DNA of 50,419 nucleotides from a candidate division WWE3 bacterium RIFCSPHIGHO2_02_FULL_38_14 (GCA_001772865.1 MEVD01000003.1:12393-62811); one strand, 5' to 3'. Shown: positions 26,520 to 35,863, numbered from the stretch's first letter. The notes: generated by a model from the sequence alone, not told the origin. Translations and numbers: made by a program.

Positions 26520-27167
26520 ATGTCTGATAAAAAAACTCTGTTAGAGGAAATAGAAAAAAATATCAAAATATGCCAAAAATGCAGGTTGTGCAAATTTGCC
26601 AAAAATGCAGTTCCTGGTGAAGGTAATATAAATACGGATATTGCTTTTATTGGAGAAGCTCCTGGTGAAGTAGAAGATGCTACCGGCAGGCCGTTCGTTG
26701 GAAGAGCCGGAAAATTACTTGAAAGTTTGTTGGGTGGTATAGGATATAAAAGATCCGATGTCTGGATTGGGAATATAATTAAACACCGGCCCCCCGAAAA
26801 CAGAGACCCTTTTCCCGATGAAATCGAAGCCTGCCAGCCTTACCTGACTTTGCAGCTTAAGTTATTGGCGCCGAAATTAATAGTGACTCTGGGAAGGTTT
26901 TCCATGAATCATTTTTATAAGGAAGGAAAAATTTCACGCGATCACGGCAGCTTATTTATGTCACATGGATATAATATCTTTCCCGTTTATCATCCTGCGG
27001 CTGCTCTTAGAAATCCTGAAATGTCCATTGCGCTTAAAAAGGATTTTGTGAAGATTCCGGAAGTTTTAGGTAAAATAAAGGACGGAACCGCTTTCAAAAA
27101 CGACAACGAAATTAAAACAGATAATAAAAATTTGCAGCCTAAAGGACAGCTGGGATTAAATTTTTAA
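26520..27167 (+). CDS. Family 4 uracil-DNA glycosylase
   Basis: This enzyme removes uracil from DNA at the start of base-excision repair. The 215 residues show the family 4 signature GEAPGEVEDATGRPFVGRAG (near 45-64), the IIKHRPPENRDPFPDE segment (87-101) and the HPAAALRNP motif near 160. Family 4 enzymes hold a [4Fe-4S] cluster with four Cys. Here C18, C21 and C105 are in place, but the third ligand position is His89 (KHRPP instead of KCRPP). The cluster may use His or a nearby extra Cys (C24), or be lost. The gene follows the Lon-like ATPase by 16 bases and abuts the RNase J gene. Confidence 0.88.
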   Translation: MSDKKTLLEEIEKNIKICQKCRLCKFAKNAVPGEGNINTDIAFIGEAPGEVEDATGRPFVGRAGKLLESLLGGIGYKRSDVWIGNIIKHRPPENRDPFPDEIEACQPYLTLQLKLLAPKLIVTLGRFSMNHFYKEGKISRDHGSLFMSHGYNIFPVYHPAAALRNPEMSIALKKDFVKIPEVLGKIKDGTAFKNDNEIKTDNKNLQPKGQLGLNF

Positions 27168-28883
27168 ATGCAATTTGCAAATACGAAAAAAGAGAATATT
27201 AATATTTCCAAACCCCCTCTAAAAATTATAACTTTGAGCGGAACTGAAAGCGTTACCAGGAATATGACTCTGTACGAATGCGGGGAGGATATCATTGCGG
27301 TCGACTGCGGAGTAGGTTTTCCGGATAGTGAAATGTACGGAGTAGACGTTGTTATTCCCGACATGACTTATTTATACGAAAATGCCCATAGAGTAAGAGG
27401 ATTGTTTATTACTCACGGTCATGAGGATCACATAGGTTCAATTCCATATTTGTTGAGGGAATTAAACATTCCGATTTATGCGAACAAACTGGTGCAGGGA
27501 TTTATTAAAGAGAAGCTCAGCGATAAGTTTTTTAAAGATATTTTCGAAAAAACAAAGTTTGTATTGATTTCGCCTGAATCTGAAGAAGTGACAGTAGGCT
27601 GTTTTAAAATATCAGCCTTTAGAGTAAATCATTCTGTTCCTTCATCAATGGGATTTGCCATAAGAACTCCCCAAGGGACAGTTATACATATGGCGGATTA
27701 TAAAATTGACTGGACGCCGGTTCTTGATAAACCGATAGATTTGGCAACAATCGCAAAACTCGGTGATTCAGGTGTTTTGTGTTTATTGTCAGACTGCCTA
27801 GGAGCTACAACCGAAGGCTTTTCGAAGACTGAAAGAAGCATGGACAACACATTCAGCGATTTATTTGAGCAAGGAGAAGGAAGGCAAGTGTTAATTACAA
27901 CTATATCTTCCAATATTTCAAGAATGTACCAGATTATTGATTCGGCGCTCAAGCACCAAAGAAAAGTAGTTTTAGCCGGAAGATCAATTCACCAAAGCGT
28001 GTCTGTAGCAAAGCAGCTGGGATATCTGCCGTTTGACGAAGATGTTTATGTAAACGAATCCGGTTCGTCAGATTTCGCTCAGAAAGATTTAGTATATATA
28101 ATTGCGGGCTGTTACGGTCAGCAGGGATCCGCATTGGACAGACTAAGCAGAAGTGAAAATGAAAATATTAGTTTGGAGGATAATGCCATGGTAGTATTTT
28201 CTGCCGATCCGAACCCTCCGGGTGTGGCCGAAGCAGTTGAAAGAATGATGGATAATTTGACTCTGGCGGGTGCTGAAGTAATTTACAGTAAAATTCAGGA
28301 GAATTTGCATGTATCCGGCCACGGAACCCGCGGAGATTTAATCACCGTTGCGGCAATTGCAAAACCTAAATACTTTATTCCCATAGGCGGTACGGTAACT
28401 AAAATGAGAGCCTACAGAAACTTGGTCGGCACACTTGGAGTTCAAAAAGGGCAGGTATTTGAATTACTGGAAGGTGAAAGTGTTGTATTTGAGAACGGTA
28501 GGGCTAAAAAAGGTGGCAAGCTGGAACTGAAGCCGGTTTTTGTTGACGGTTCGGGGGTTGGCGATATAGGGCCGGTTGTCATGAAAGACAGAGAACAGCT
28601 TTCTTCCGACGGGGTATTCGTAGTAGTGATTCCCACAAACAAAGAAGGAAATAAAGTTGTAGGCAGCGTTGATGTAATTACCAGAGGATTTGTATATGTG
28701 AAAGAATCTAAAGCATTAATGGGCAAATCCAGAGATGTTGTGAATAAAGTATTGGATAAATATAAAGATAATATTGACGATTGGGGAAATGTGAAAAGAA
28801 AAATTGAAAGAGAAACCGCTCGCTTCTTGTTTAAAGAAACCGGGAGGAAACCGCTGATAATTGTTCATTCCATCACCATTTAA
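27168..28883 (+). CDS. rnj: Ribonuclease J
   Basis: RNase J is a metallo-beta-lactamase-fold endo- and 5'-exoribonuclease for mRNA decay and rRNA maturation. The 571-residue protein has the HGHEDH motif at residues 83-88, the beta-CASP domain with SDCLGATTEGFSKTE and DRLSR segments, the later HVSGHGTRGDL motif, and the roughly 100-residue C-terminal domain. Length is typical. It starts directly after the UDG stop (TAA-ATG), so the two are translated from one mRNA. With RNase Y and PNPase it completes a Bacillus-type RNA decay set. Confidence 0.95.
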   Translation: MQFANTKKENINISKPPLKIITLSGTESVTRNMTLYECGEDIIAVDCGVGFPDSEMYGVDVVIPDMTYLYENAHRVRGLFITHGHEDHIGSIPYLLRELNIPIYANKLVQGFIKEKLSDKFFKDIFEKTKFVLISPESEEVTVGCFKISAFRVNHSVPSSMGFAIRTPQGTVIHMADYKIDWTPVLDKPIDLATIAKLGDSGVLCLLSDCLGATTEGFSKTERSMDNTFSDLFEQGEGRQVLITTISSNISRMYQIIDSALKHQRKVVLAGRSIHQSVSVAKQLGYLPFDEDVYVNESGSSDFAQKDLVYIIAGCYGQQGSALDRLSRSENENISLEDNAMVVFSADPNPPGVAEAVERMMDNLTLAGAEVIYSKIQENLHVSGHGTRGDLITVAAIAKPKYFIPIGGTVTKMRAYRNLVGTLGVQKGQVFELLEGESVVFENGRAKKGGKLELKPVFVDGSGVGDIGPVVMKDREQLSSDGVFVVVIPTNKEGNKVVGSVDVITRGFVYVKESKALMGKSRDVVNKVLDKYKDNIDDWGNVKRKIERETARFLFKETGRKPLIIVHSITI

Positions 28884-28909
28884 CCTAAATGCGTAGGGGA
28901 GTCATTCTG

Positions 28910-28918
28910 TGTTATTAT
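28910..28918 (+). promoter_or_regulatory. Extended -10 promoter, leaderless start of ftsK
   Basis: TGT-TATTAT is followed by seven bases and the ATG at 28926. No SD is present. It separates ftsK from the UDG-RNase J operon. Confidence 0.55.
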
Positions 28919-28925
28919 AGCCTTA

Positions 28926-31163
28926 ATGCCTAGAGGTCGAAAAAAGAAATTTAAGCTACATTTCAATATTAAACCTGAAACTTTAAAGTCGATATTAGCC
29001 GTATCTCTTATATTATTTGCAGTTTTGGGTTTGATTTCATTTGTTGCTACGGATTATCCATTAAACGGCAGAATTAACGGCATGTTAAAAGGCCTTTTCG
29101 GTATGGCATCTCTGCTCTTTCCTTTTGTTATCTTTGATATGGCGCTTTTTTTAATAGAATCCATTAAATGGAAAATAAAAGAGCCGAGAATTTTTGTCGG
29201 TATGTTGTTAGCAATAATATTTTTGGCCGGATTTTTACACATTTTTTACGGTGTGGAAAAAGGATCGGAAGACGCCAAAGATGGGGCCGGAGGAGGAATT
29301 GTGGGGTATATGGTCGCAAAGGTTTTAGTCGGAACTATAAGCAAGTTCGGCGCAATTGTCGCATTATTGGCAGGTTTTGCGATTTCGGCATTTTTGGTAT
29401 TTGACGTTTCGCTTAACCAGATAATGGAAAAAGCTTCAAAATATAAAGATGCAGCCACAGCTTTAAAAGTAAGAAGGAATGAAGGAAAAACAGATAATAA
29501 TGTTCAGATCACTTCCGGGGCTGATTCGATTACATCGAATCAGAACGAGAACGGCGAGATGCCATTTGTTGATGATGTAGAACCGGTAAAACCTTCTTTT
29601 GAAATCGTTCCTTCAATGTCCGAGCCGCAAGATAAAAATGCAAGTTTTCCGGACTCAGTAACTTTATCCGGCACTCCATTGATAAATCCGCATCTGCCTT
29701 ATGCTAATAAAGTATGGGAAACTCCACCTCTGGATTTATTGGTTGAGCCAAGCAATGCTGTTCCGGACAGTGGAGACACAAAAGAACGCGCCAAAAAAAT
29801 AAAAGATACTTTGAAATCTTTTGGAATAAACGTTGAAGTTGCTGACATTCAGGCCGGTCCTACTGTAACTCAGTATGCATTGGAACCTGAATCCGGTACA
29901 AAAATTTCAAGAATTGCCAGTCTTCAATATGAAATTGCGATGGCGCTTTCATCATCTACCGGTTCCGTAAGAATTGAAGCACCTATACCGGGAAAATCCC
30001 AGATCGGTATAGAAGTGCCTAATAGTATGCGCGCAACTGTAAGCTTTAAATCTCTGTATACTTCTGATCCGATGAAAGTTATTAAGTCCAAGCTGGGAGT
30101 AGTTCTGGGAAAGGATGTAGGAGGAACAACGAGAGTTTATGATATCGGCAGAATGCCTCATCTTCTTGTAGCAGGCGCAACCGGATCTGGAAAATCGGTT
30201 TTTCTGCATTCTTTGATATTTTCAATGCTCTACAGAGCTAGTCCGCATGAAGTTAAATTTATATTAATGGACCCTAAACGAACCGAATTGGTTCATTATA
30301 ACGAAATACCTCATTTATTAACCCCGGTGATCACAGAAGTTGAAAAGGCTCCGTCCGCTTTTAAATGGGCGGTTGAGGAAATGAACAAAAGGTATAAGCT
30401 GTTTGAAAGCGCCAAAGTCAGAAATATTGAAGGATATAATGAAAAGTCAGGGTTTCAGGCGCTGCCTTACATTGTAATTATGGTGGACGAACTGGCGGAA
30501 ATAATGATCGTAGATCCGGCGGCAGTTGAAAAGAGCATTATTAGAATAGCCCAGCTTGCTAGGGCGACCGGGATACATTTGGTTTTAGCAGTACAAAGAC
30601 CGTCTACAAATATCATTACAGGTCTGATAAAAGCGAATATTACTTGCAGAGTAGCCTTTAATGTGGCCAGCCAGATAGATTCCAGAGTTATTATAGACCA
30701 GCCGGGAGCGGAAAAATTGTTAGGAAAAGGAGACATGCTTTTTGTTCCACCCGATGCAAAACCGGTTAGATTGCAGGGCTCTTTTATAACAGACAGAGAA
30801 ATAAACAATTTAGTCAACTACCTTAAAGCCCAGGGGATGCCTCCCGAATATAAACAGGAAATATTTGACATGCATGAAAAAGTTAACAAAAGAGTTGCCG
30901 CGGGAGGCGGGGAAGTAGATGAACATTTTGAAGAGGCTAAGGAAATAGTTCTGTCTACAGGAAAAGCGTCAGCATCATTACTACAAAGAAGGCTGGCGGT
31001 AGGTTATGCCAGAGCCGCCAGAATTATTGATGAACTTGAGCAGAAGGGAATTATCGGGCCTGCAAGCGGAAGCAAACCAAGGGAAATTCTGGTTCCCAAA
31101 AATAAAACTGATGAATTTACTGAAGAAGTCGATACTATTGAAGGAGATGAGTATGTATCTTAA
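28926..31163 (+). CDS. ftsK: DNA translocase FtsK/SpoIIIE
   Basis: FtsK pumps chromosomal DNA at the division septum. The 745 residues have four membrane helices within about 20-165, a variable acidic linker (about 180-260), then the alpha and beta motor domains. Walker A is in AGATGSGKSVF near 415, followed by MDPKRTELVHYNEIPHLLTP, Walker B VIMVDELAEIM near 515, and RATGIHLVLAVQRPS. The C-terminal winged-helix gamma domain is present (near 665-725: LLQRRLAVGYARAARIID...). The linker is short compared with E. coli. Gamma-domain presence implies KOPS-like polarity sequences in the genome. Confidence 0.95.
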   Translation: MPRGRKKKFKLHFNIKPETLKSILAVSLILFAVLGLISFVATDYPLNGRINGMLKGLFGMASLLFPFVIFDMALFLIESIKWKIKEPRIFVGMLLAIIFLAGFLHIFYGVEKGSEDAKDGAGGGIVGYMVAKVLVGTISKFGAIVALLAGFAISAFLVFDVSLNQIMEKASKYKDAATALKVRRNEGKTDNNVQITSGADSITSNQNENGEMPFVDDVEPVKPSFEIVPSMSEPQDKNASFPDSVTLSGTPLINPHLPYANKVWETPPLDLLVEPSNAVPDSGDTKERAKKIKDTLKSFGINVEVADIQAGPTVTQYALEPESGTKISRIASLQYEIAMALSSSTGSVRIEAPIPGKSQIGIEVPNSMRATVSFKSLYTSDPMKVIKSKLGVVLGKDVGGTTRVYDIGRMPHLLVAGATGSGKSVFLHSLIFSMLYRASPHEVKFILMDPKRTELVHYNEIPHLLTPVITEVEKAPSAFKWAVEEMNKRYKLFESAKVRNIEGYNEKSGFQALPYIVIMVDELAEIMIVDPAAVEKSIIRIAQLARATGIHLVLAVQRPSTNIITGLIKANITCRVAFNVASQIDSRVIIDQPGAEKLLGKGDMLFVPPDAKPVRLQGSFITDREINNLVNYLKAQGMPPEYKQEIFDMHEKVNKRVAAGGGEVDEHFEEAKEIVLSTGKASASLLQRRLAVGYARAARIIDELEQKGIIGPASGSKPREILVPKNKTDEFTEEVDTIEGDEYVS

Positions 31164-31177
31164 TAATTAAGTAAGAG

Positions 31178-31205
31178 TAGACATCCCATTAAAATCGTTT
31201 AGAAT
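31178..31205 (+). promoter_or_regulatory. Candidate promoter for the RodZ-like gene
   Basis: TAGACA, a 16-base spacer and TAGAAT precede the ATG at 31218 by 12 bases, giving a leader of about six bases without an SD. The -35 is imperfect, so this is a moderate call. Confidence 0.35.
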
Positions 31206-31217
31206 CAATTGCAAAGT

Positions 31218-31931
31218 ATGACCAAGTCCATAGGTAAATTATTAGTGTCTCAAAGGGAAAAAAAGAAACTTACCGTTGAAGATATATATAAATTTATAAA
31301 AATTCATCCGAAATATTTATTTGCACTGGAAAATGACGATTACTCTGTATTTAAAGGCAAAGTGCACGCAAAAGGATTTTTAAAAGTGTATTCCGAATTT
31401 CTTGATTTGAATTTGGATGAAGTGTTGGCATTATGGAGAAGAGAATATGAAGGCGGTTTCGAAGCTGCAGAAGAAGAGAAAAAAGTAAGATTGAAAAACC
31501 TGGAAACCTATTCGTTTGTATTAACTCCCCAGATAATTTTAACTGCCCTTGGAGTCTTGTTTTGTATTCTGTTTTTCAGCTATTTATTTTATCAGTATAA
31601 AAACTATACTGACGCACCCAAACTGGATATTTACTATCCTCAGAATAACCTGCTTTTGGAGCAAGATGTTTTGGACGTGACCGGTAGAACGGATATTGAC
31701 TCAGAAGTTTTTATAAATAACCAAAAAATAATCCTAAACCCTGACGGAAGTTTTGCCACTTCTATAAAATTGAAAGAGGGTATTAATAGCTTAAAAATTA
31801 CCGCTGTGAATAAATTATCCAAAAAGACCGAATTGATCAGAACGGTGATCTATCGCCCAAGTAAAATTAATTTGGAAAAAACCGAAGAAACTTCTGAAGC
31901 AACCGAATCCACAAAATCGAACGAAATGTGA
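31218..31931 (+). CDS. RodZ-like HTH membrane protein
   Basis: This 237-residue protein starts with a RodZ-type helix-turn-helix (about residues 5-75: LLVSQREKKKLTVEDIYKFIKIHPKYLFALENDDY and the HAKGFLKVYSEFLDLN segment). One membrane helix follows at about 103-125 and then a C-terminal extracytoplasmic Ig-like beta domain (SEVFINNQKIILNPDGSF...). RodZ links the MreB cytoskeleton to the cell wall; here the outside domain resembles the Ig-like domains used by CPR and Firmicutes versions. ATG 31218 is preferred over an upstream TTG at 31209. Whether it has a RodZ function depends on mreB elsewhere in the genome. Confidence 0.75.
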   Translation: MTKSIGKLLVSQREKKKLTVEDIYKFIKIHPKYLFALENDDYSVFKGKVHAKGFLKVYSEFLDLNLDEVLALWRREYEGGFEAAEEEKKVRLKNLETYSFVLTPQIILTALGVLFCILFFSYLFYQYKNYTDAPKLDIYYPQNNLLLEQDVLDVTGRTDIDSEVFINNQKIILNPDGSFATSIKLKEGINSLKITAVNKLSKKTELIRTVIYRPSKINLEKTEETSEATESTKSNEM

Positions 31932-31937
31932 TATTCT
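31929..31937 (+). promoter_or_regulatory. Extended -10 promoter, leaderless start of the 31944 gene
   Basis: TGA-TATTCT overlaps the end of the RodZ-like gene (its stop is the TGA at 31929-31931), followed by six bases and ATG 31944. The same TGATATTCT with the same spacing is found before clpC on the opposite strand. Confidence 0.5.
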
Positions 31938-31943
31938 ATCTGC

Positions 31944-32222
31944 ATGTCGAGAAAAAACCGAAACCAGGAAAAAAAGCTTAGAAGAGAGCTGGAAATATTA
32001 AGAGCTGAACTTAGGAGTAGGAATAATGGTGATCAAGAGGTCGTTCAATCTCCGAATATTACCGATCTTACGAATTCAATTCCGTCTCAAAGTAGCAACA
32101 AAAAAAATTCTTTTAATTTTGATTTATCCGTCGGAACTATAAAAAAAGATCTTTTAAAAACCATTTTCTTTGCTGTTTTTGCTCTTTTTGTGATTGTAGC
32201 TCTTAAAATGAGGGGTATTTAG
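31944..32222 (+). CDS. Small coiled-coil, tail-anchored protein of unknown function
   Basis: This 92-residue product has a charged coiled-coil N-terminus (KNRNQEKKLRRELEILRAEL), a polar middle, and a C-terminal hydrophobic helix at about 70-88 (LLKTIFFAVFALFVIVALK). It therefore looks like a tail-anchored or single-pass membrane protein. I do not recognise a family. Its position right after the RodZ-like gene suggests a linked role at the membrane. It converges with prfB, with only six bases between the stops. Confidence 0.55.
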   Translation: MSRKNRNQEKKLRRELEILRAELRSRNNGDQEVVQSPNITDLTNSIPSQSSNKKNSFNFDLSVGTIKKDLLKTIFFAVFALFVIVALKMRGI

Positions 32223-32228
32223 CGACTT

Positions 32229-33239
32229 TTATTGACCTAATCTGACTTCCGCGTCAATAAATTCCTCGATTCCGCCGTCTAATACATATTCCGGATTAGT
32301 GCTTTCAATATCGGTTCTTAAATCTTTTACGAGTTTGTAAGGATGAAGAATGTAGTTTCTGATCTGATTACCCCAGCCGGGTGTTCTATAATCACCCTTT
32401 AATTTTCTTTTTTCCTCGTCAATTTTTTGCATTTCCAACGCGTAAAGTTTTGATCTGAGTACCTGCATAGCCTTTTCCCTGTTTCTGCCCTGGTATCTTT
32501 CTGTTTGATTTTCAACCACAATGCCTGTGGGAAGGTGTTTTATTCTGACAGCGGTAGAAACTTTATTTACATTCTGTCCTCCGTGCCCTCCCGATCTAAA
32601 TGCTTCAAATTCAATTTCTTCCGGTTTAATTTCTATTTCCACATCATCTTCTATTACAGGTATAACTTCAACTAGTGCAAAAGAGGTCTGCCTTAAATCA
32701 TTAGCATTAAAAGGGGATTGTCTTACCAGCCTATGTACTCCGGATTCATTTTTAAGAAACCCGTATGCAAACTTGCCTTTAATCTCAATTGTAACTGTTT
32801 TAATTCCCGCTTCCTCACCCGGAGTGCTGTTTATTAATTCTGTTTCCCATCTGTTTTTTTCTGCATATCTCATGTACATTCGCAGGAGCATCTCCGTCCA
32901 ATCCATCGCTTCGGTGCCTCCCTGGCCTGCGTGAATTGAAAGAAGAGCATTGTTCTTGTCATGTTTTCCCGATAAAAAGGTTTTGAACTCGAGTTTTTTG
33001 ATTACATTCTCAAATTCGCTTTCGTTGCCCTCCTCTGCAATGAGTTCAAGCATATCATAGTCTTCAACATCTTTCTGAAGGGAAGCAAGGTCCTGAGAAA
33101 CCTTTTGCCCTTCTTCCCAGTCTTTCCATAATGACTCGTCATTAAGCCTTGTTTTTAATCCGGCGATTTTCTCTCTTTTTTCATCGATATATAAGGTTTT
33201 TTTCAGCTCGTGGAGCCTTTTTTCAAGCTCTTCGTTCAT
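32229..33239 (-). CDS. prfB: Peptide chain release factor 2
   Basis: RF2 ends translation at UGA and UAA. The 336 residues show the RF2-specific SPF tripeptide in RLVRQSPFNANDLRQTSF and the catalytic GGQ in SGGHGGQNVNKVSTAVR. Unlike E. coli and many bacteria there is no +1 frameshift site in the early codons: the region equivalent to the frameshift (LKKTLYIDEKRE) reads straight through. Since RF2 is encoded and many genes here end in UGA, the code is standard. On the minus strand TATAAT (33249-33254) ends nine bases before the ATG, again nearly leaderless and with no SD. Confidence 0.95.
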   Translation of the reverse strand: MNEELEKRLHELKKTLYIDEKREKIAGLKTRLNDESLWKDWEEGQKVSQDLASLQKDVEDYDMLELIAEEGNESEFENVIKKLEFKTFLSGKHDKNNALLSIHAGQGGTEAMDWTEMLLRMYMRYAEKNRWETELINSTPGEEAGIKTVTIEIKGKFAYGFLKNESGVHRLVRQSPFNANDLRQTSFALVEVIPVIEDDVEIEIKPEEIEFEAFRSGGHGGQNVNKVSTAVRIKHLPTGIVVENQTERYQGRNREKAMQVLRSKLYALEMQKIDEEKRKLKGDYRTPGWGNQIRNYILHPYKLVKDLRTDIESTNPEYVLDGGIEEFIDAEVRLGQ

Positions 33240-33248
33240 AACTAGGGA

Positions 33249-33254
33249 ATTATA
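33249..33254 (-). promoter_or_regulatory. -10 box of prfB
   Basis: TATAAT on the minus strand, nine bases before the prfB ATG at 33239, gives a leader of two to three bases and no SD. The preceding bases are CGT, so it lacks the TGN extension seen elsewhere. It lies in the 41-base gap after clpC. Confidence 0.5.
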
Positions 33255-33280
33255 ACGTTTATTTGTTGTGGTGGCGATCT

Positions 33281-35848
33281 TTACTGTTCAAATACTTCCA
33301 GACCCAAAGAAACTCTATCACCCATTTTTAATACTTTAGCAATCATTTTCTCAGCCAAATAAGATTCTACTGTGTCTTCGATAACTCTGGCTAAAGGTCT
33401 GGCTCCCCATTGCGGGTTGTAGCCTCTTCTTATTAATTCGTTAATTAATTCCGGTTTAAAGAAAACGCTTATTCCTTTATCCTCTGCCGTTTTCTTAATT
33501 CTGTTAAGCTGCAGAAGGGTGATTTTTTGGAGTGAATCCATATTAAGAGGCCTGAATACTATAATCCCGTTGAATCTGTTTAAAAATTCAGGAGCGAATT
33601 TTTCCCTTACCTCGCCCATAGCTACTTCCTGCATTTCCTCAAATGCCCCGTCTCTGTTTGCTATTTCCTGAATAGCTTTAGTACCTACATTACTTGTGGA
33701 GATAATTATTGTGTTTGTAAAGTCTATTACTCTGCCTGTTGAATCTGTAATTCTGCCGTCGTCCAACACCTGCAGAAACAACAGCAGAATATTCGGGTGA
33801 GCTTTTTCTATTTCATCCAGTAGCACTAAAGCAAATGGAGCGGATCTGACTGCCTCGGTCAAAATGCCTTTTGACCTGCCGTCCGGAGTTCCGATCAGTC
33901 TGTTAATGCTTTCCAGCTGCTGGTATTCACTCATATCTACTCTGATCATTGTTTTTTCATTTCCGAAATAGGTACTGGCTAATGCCTTAGCAGTTTCGGT
34001 TTTTCCTACTCCCGTAGTTCCCACAAATAAAAAGCTGGCAATCGGTTTGTTTTCATTTCTGATTCCTACTCTGGCCCTTTTTAACGCTTTGCCTATTTGA
34101 TTTATTGCCTGATCCTGCCCTATCACTCTCTGTTTCATTTCATTTTCTATATTTAAAAGTTTTTCGGATTCATCCTCGGAAATAGCAGTTACAGGCACGT
34201 GAGTCATTTCCGAAACTTCTCTCGCAGCATCTTCGGCAGTTAAATATTTTGTTGTTTTAACAACTGATACTACTGTTCTATTTAAAATATCTATTCCTTT
34301 GTCGGGGAATACCCTGTCATGCATAAGTTTGTCCGACAGATCTATAATCTTTTTTAGTGCCGGCATGGTAATTGTGATATCATAGGTTTTTTCCAAATCT
34401 CTTCCGACATTTTTTAAAACTTCCATGGTTTCTTCTTTGGAAGCCGGAGGTATCTCTACAATGTTAAACAGCCTTGAAAATGCACCGTTCGGTTCTATAT
34501 ATTTTCTGTAATTTTCTATATTTGTAGCGCCTATAAATTGGATTCTTCCCGAAGATAAGTGCGGCTCTAAAATGGAGAAGGCGCTCGAAAGTTCCGCGTT
34601 CTGCTCTCCGCTGCTTGCTACAAGATTATGAATTTCATCTATGAATAAAATTATATCCCCTGATTTTTCAGCCTCGTCCATGATTTTTTTAAATCTCAAA
34701 GCCAGGTCTCCGGGTGTTCTTGTTCCGGCTATCAATGCTCCTGATTCAAGGCTGACAATTCTTTTGAATTTTAAAGAACCGAATTCAGTTCCTTTAATTA
34801 CTTTGTAGGCGATATTTCTTACCACCGACGTTTTTCCGCTTCCGGGATCGCCTATTATTAAAACGTTTACTTTGGACCCGCTCAATATTTCCGCGATTTT
34901 CCGGATTTCTTTTTCGTGGATTATATAATTGTCCGACCTAATATATCGGGCTTTTTTTGTAAAATCTTCCGAGACCGAATTAAGTTCCGGAGTTACGCGG
35001 CCGGTTAATCCTTTACCGATACCACCCATGTGAGGCATAGCATAGTCATCCTGCCAAAAATGTTTCTTAGAAGTGTCTTCTCTTGGCCTTACAATCCAGT
35101 CTACTGTTGATTCTATGTTTTGCAGTGTAGAACCATATATTGAAAGAATCTGGTCTATTTTTGATATATTTGCCAGTAAAGCATAAAACAAGTGTTCGTT
35201 TTCAACATACCGACATTTATATTTAACAGAAAGTCTGTGAGCGGCAGCAGCTATTTCAAAGAAGTTAACCTGTGGTGCACCGGAGAGTTTATGCAAAAAA
35301 TCGGTATTTTTAATTTCAATTTTTTTAAATAGAAAAGCAATCTGCGGGTCAGAAAAAAACTGAGATAGATACTCTAATCCCCGGTCGGACAAAAGTTCAA
35401 AATGTGATTTAGTTTTAGGTCTGAAAGATTTTAATACTTCTTTTCCGCTCACATCGGACGATTTATTTTTAGGGATTTCGGAATTATGAGCTTCCCATAT
35501 TACAAATATTAAAAAGACCAACGGAATAATTAATAATTTGATTTTAATAATTAAATAAAACGGAAGCGTCCACCAGGCAAACGGAGCGATGAAAGAAATT
35601 ATCAGAATAAATCCTACAAGAACCATGCCAAACAACACCTCAAGTATTCTTACGAAAAATCCGATTAGCCTGCCTACTCTGGTGTAGTCACCGTACAGAG
35701 GAGTAAAAAACAACCGCAAATTCAGAGTAAATGAAATCTCATTATTTATTAGTAATGCAAATCTTTTTAGTACAGTATGGATTTTTTTCGGTGCTCTTAA
35801 AAGCCACCAAAGATCAAAATCTAATACGTCTACAGGCAGTTTGTACAT
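33281..35848 (-). CDS. Membrane-anchored ClpC-like double-AAA+ ATPase
   Basis: The 855-residue protein is a Clp/Hsp100 unfoldase with an unusual N-terminus: residues 1-120 hold two hydrophobic stretches (about 71-95 and 103-118) that predict a membrane anchor. A Clp-N-like repeat follows (about 150-250; NEHLFYALLA matches the EHLLLALL pattern). AAA1 has Walker A GDPGSGKT at 333-340 and Walker B ILFIDEIHNL near 400-409. AAA2 has GTTGVGKT at 610-617 and LVLLDEIEKAHP, ending with the WGARPLARVIEDTVE sensor-2 region. The ClpP-binding (I/L/V)GF loop expected before the FAPEFLNRF segment is not apparent, so coupling to ClpP is doubtful. It is leaderless. Confidence 0.85.
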   Translation of the reverse strand: MYKLPVDVLDFDLWWLLRAPKKIHTVLKRFALLINNEISFTLNLRLFFTPLYGDYTRVGRLIGFFVRILEVLFGMVLVGFILIISFIAPFAWWTLPFYLIIKIKLLIIPLVFLIFVIWEAHNSEIPKNKSSDVSGKEVLKSFRPKTKSHFELLSDRGLEYLSQFFSDPQIAFLFKKIEIKNTDFLHKLSGAPQVNFFEIAAAAHRLSVKYKCRYVENEHLFYALLANISKIDQILSIYGSTLQNIESTVDWIVRPREDTSKKHFWQDDYAMPHMGGIGKGLTGRVTPELNSVSEDFTKKARYIRSDNYIIHEKEIRKIAEILSGSKVNVLIIGDPGSGKTSVVRNIAYKVIKGTEFGSLKFKRIVSLESGALIAGTRTPGDLALRFKKIMDEAEKSGDIILFIDEIHNLVASSGEQNAELSSAFSILEPHLSSGRIQFIGATNIENYRKYIEPNGAFSRLFNIVEIPPASKEETMEVLKNVGRDLEKTYDITITMPALKKIIDLSDKLMHDRVFPDKGIDILNRTVVSVVKTTKYLTAEDAAREVSEMTHVPVTAISEDESEKLLNIENEMKQRVIGQDQAINQIGKALKRARVGIRNENKPIASFLFVGTTGVGKTETAKALASTYFGNEKTMIRVDMSEYQQLESINRLIGTPDGRSKGILTEAVRSAPFALVLLDEIEKAHPNILLLFLQVLDDGRITDSTGRVIDFTNTIIISTSNVGTKAIQEIANRDGAFEEMQEVAMGEVREKFAPEFLNRFNGIIVFRPLNMDSLQKITLLQLNRIKKTAEDKGISVFFKPELINELIRRGYNPQWGARPLARVIEDTVESYLAEKMIAKVLKMGDRVSLGLEVFEQ

Positions 35849-35854
35849 AATAAG

Positions 35855-35863
35855 AGAATATCA
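35855..35863 (-). promoter_or_regulatory. Extended -10 promoter, leaderless start of clpC-like gene
   Basis: On the minus strand TGA-TATTCT is followed by six bases and the ATG at 35848. Sequence and spacing are identical to the promoter at 31929. There is no SD. Confidence 0.55.

Noticed and set aside
32229-33239. Programmed +1 frameshift in prfB and recoding of UGA
   Set aside because: prfB reads through in one frame with no in-frame UGA, and many genes here end with UGA in the expected place, so neither is supported.
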